From positions 1 to 46,275 of the forward strand of contig NZ_CAJPVI010000064.1 in the NCBI RefSeq assembly GCF_905397435.1: a DNA stretch of 46,275 nt. The letters are read 5' to 3'. Shown in pieces: positions 46,109 through 46,275 of the stretch. Source of the stretch: Cupriavidus numazuensis. GTDB lineage: Bacteria; Pseudomonadota; Gammaproteobacteria; Burkholderiales; Burkholderiaceae. Under the pieces are notes generated by a model, which saw only the letters and a list, made by a program, of their open reading frames with translations, was not told where the DNA came from and searched no databases. Every line of letters begins with the position of its first letter. Positions within the stretch are counted from its first letter, which is position 1. Both the position numbers and the translations under genes were made by a program.

Positions 46109-46275
46109 TCAGAACGGCATGCGCAGCTTGACCGACGCCGTCTGGTTGGTGAAGTGCTCGCGGACTTCCGCGTCGTAGCGCACGCTGAATTCCATCGCCT
46201 TGCTGCTGGTCACCACGAAGCCCAGGCCACCGCGCATCAGCCAGCGTGCCGGCGGCATGCCGCGCGTAATGAACT
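46109..46275 (-). CDS. Autotransporter outer-membrane beta-barrel, C-terminal end, partial
   Basis: The leftward frame enters from the right edge and stops with TGA at 46111-46109. It reads RWLMRGGLGFVVTSSKAMEF ... VRYDAEVREHFTNQTASVKL and ends RMPF. Alternating hydrophobic residues and a final Phe are the hallmark of a beta-barrel end such as an autotransporter. Only about 55 residues are visible, so the passenger is unknown. Confidence 0.7.
   Translation of the reverse strand, partial: FITRGMPPARWLMRGGLGFVVTSSKAMEFSVRYDAEVREHFTNQTASVKLRMPF

Noticed and set aside
1..46275. tRNA, rRNA, CRISPR arrays and a Rep-type initiator
   Set aside because: I looked for tRNA-like ends, repeat-spacer series and replication initiator motifs and found none; attachment sites could not be pinned down either.

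Overview
High-GC proteobacterial DNA, most likely from a Burkholderiales chromosome or megaplasmid (Cupriavidus/Ralstonia type). The basis is GC-rich codon use, the Lys/Ala/Pro-tailed HU protein at the right end, and the families present. No rRNA, tRNA, CRISPR array or recognisable replication initiator is visible. From about 112 to 42860 the window reads as a plasmid-like integrated element. From about 42900 rightward it looks like ordinary host DNA: HU-like protein, GAPDH-fold protein, LicD-like protein and autotransporter end, with one IS scar.

Layout. (1) 1-1190: the end of an IS50-like insertion that truncates a leftward coiled-coil protein gene. (2) 1860-5653, rightward: small membrane protein, two element proteins, SSB, a zinc-finger/TOPRIM primase and a small protein. 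(3) 7340-5721, leftward: ParM-like actin (PRTRC protein D type), a possible partner and a 44-residue membrane protein, behind a repeat-rich region that looks like a centromere/operator. (4) 8372-10687, rightward: tyrosine recombinase with a Fis-type tail, HU and two small proteins. (5) 20124-10610, leftward accessory block: UvrD-like helicase, DUF1173 protein, two FtsK-gamma-like proteins (one fused to the start of RdgC), DUF5131 protein, orphan DNA methyltransferase, Lar-like zinc protein and secreted nuclease. (6) 20273-33744, rightward: small membrane proteins, a methyltransferase-like protein, then the PRTRC cassette (ParB, E, C, F, B, A, ThiF), a lipoprotein, several unknowns and a DUF932 protein. 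(7) 36010-34441, leftward: DUF1845-like protein, membrane protein and bactofilin. (8) 36659-42715, rightward: RDF/metal-binding-like protein, SbcD-like phosphoesterase, a small linker protein and SbcC-like ATPase.

How it may work together. Single-strand binding protein, primase, helicase, SbcCD-like nuclease and HU make up a DNA-maintenance kit. ParB and ParM suggest active segregation. The PRTRC cassette encodes a ubiquitin-like protein (C), an E1-like enzyme (ThiF), an E2-like protein (B) and a JAMM peptidase-like protein (A), so protein conjugation appears tied to DNA partition; this is inference from family and motif.

The most unusual signal is a recurring leader on the + strand. A short hairpin with stem variants (GCGTC/GACGC, GCCTG/CAGGC, GCGC/GCGC, GCTC/GAGC) is followed by ATCGA(C). 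Most copies then have one or two GC-rich hairpins and a last hairpin that buries the Shine-Dalgarno GGAG directly before the ATG. Four copies also share a promoter with exactly 18 bp between the hexamers and 13-14 nt from the -10 to the hairpin. Leftward operons instead carry a different promoter type, TTGAC(T/A)-N15-TANNTT, in five places. Together these look like two element-wide control systems.
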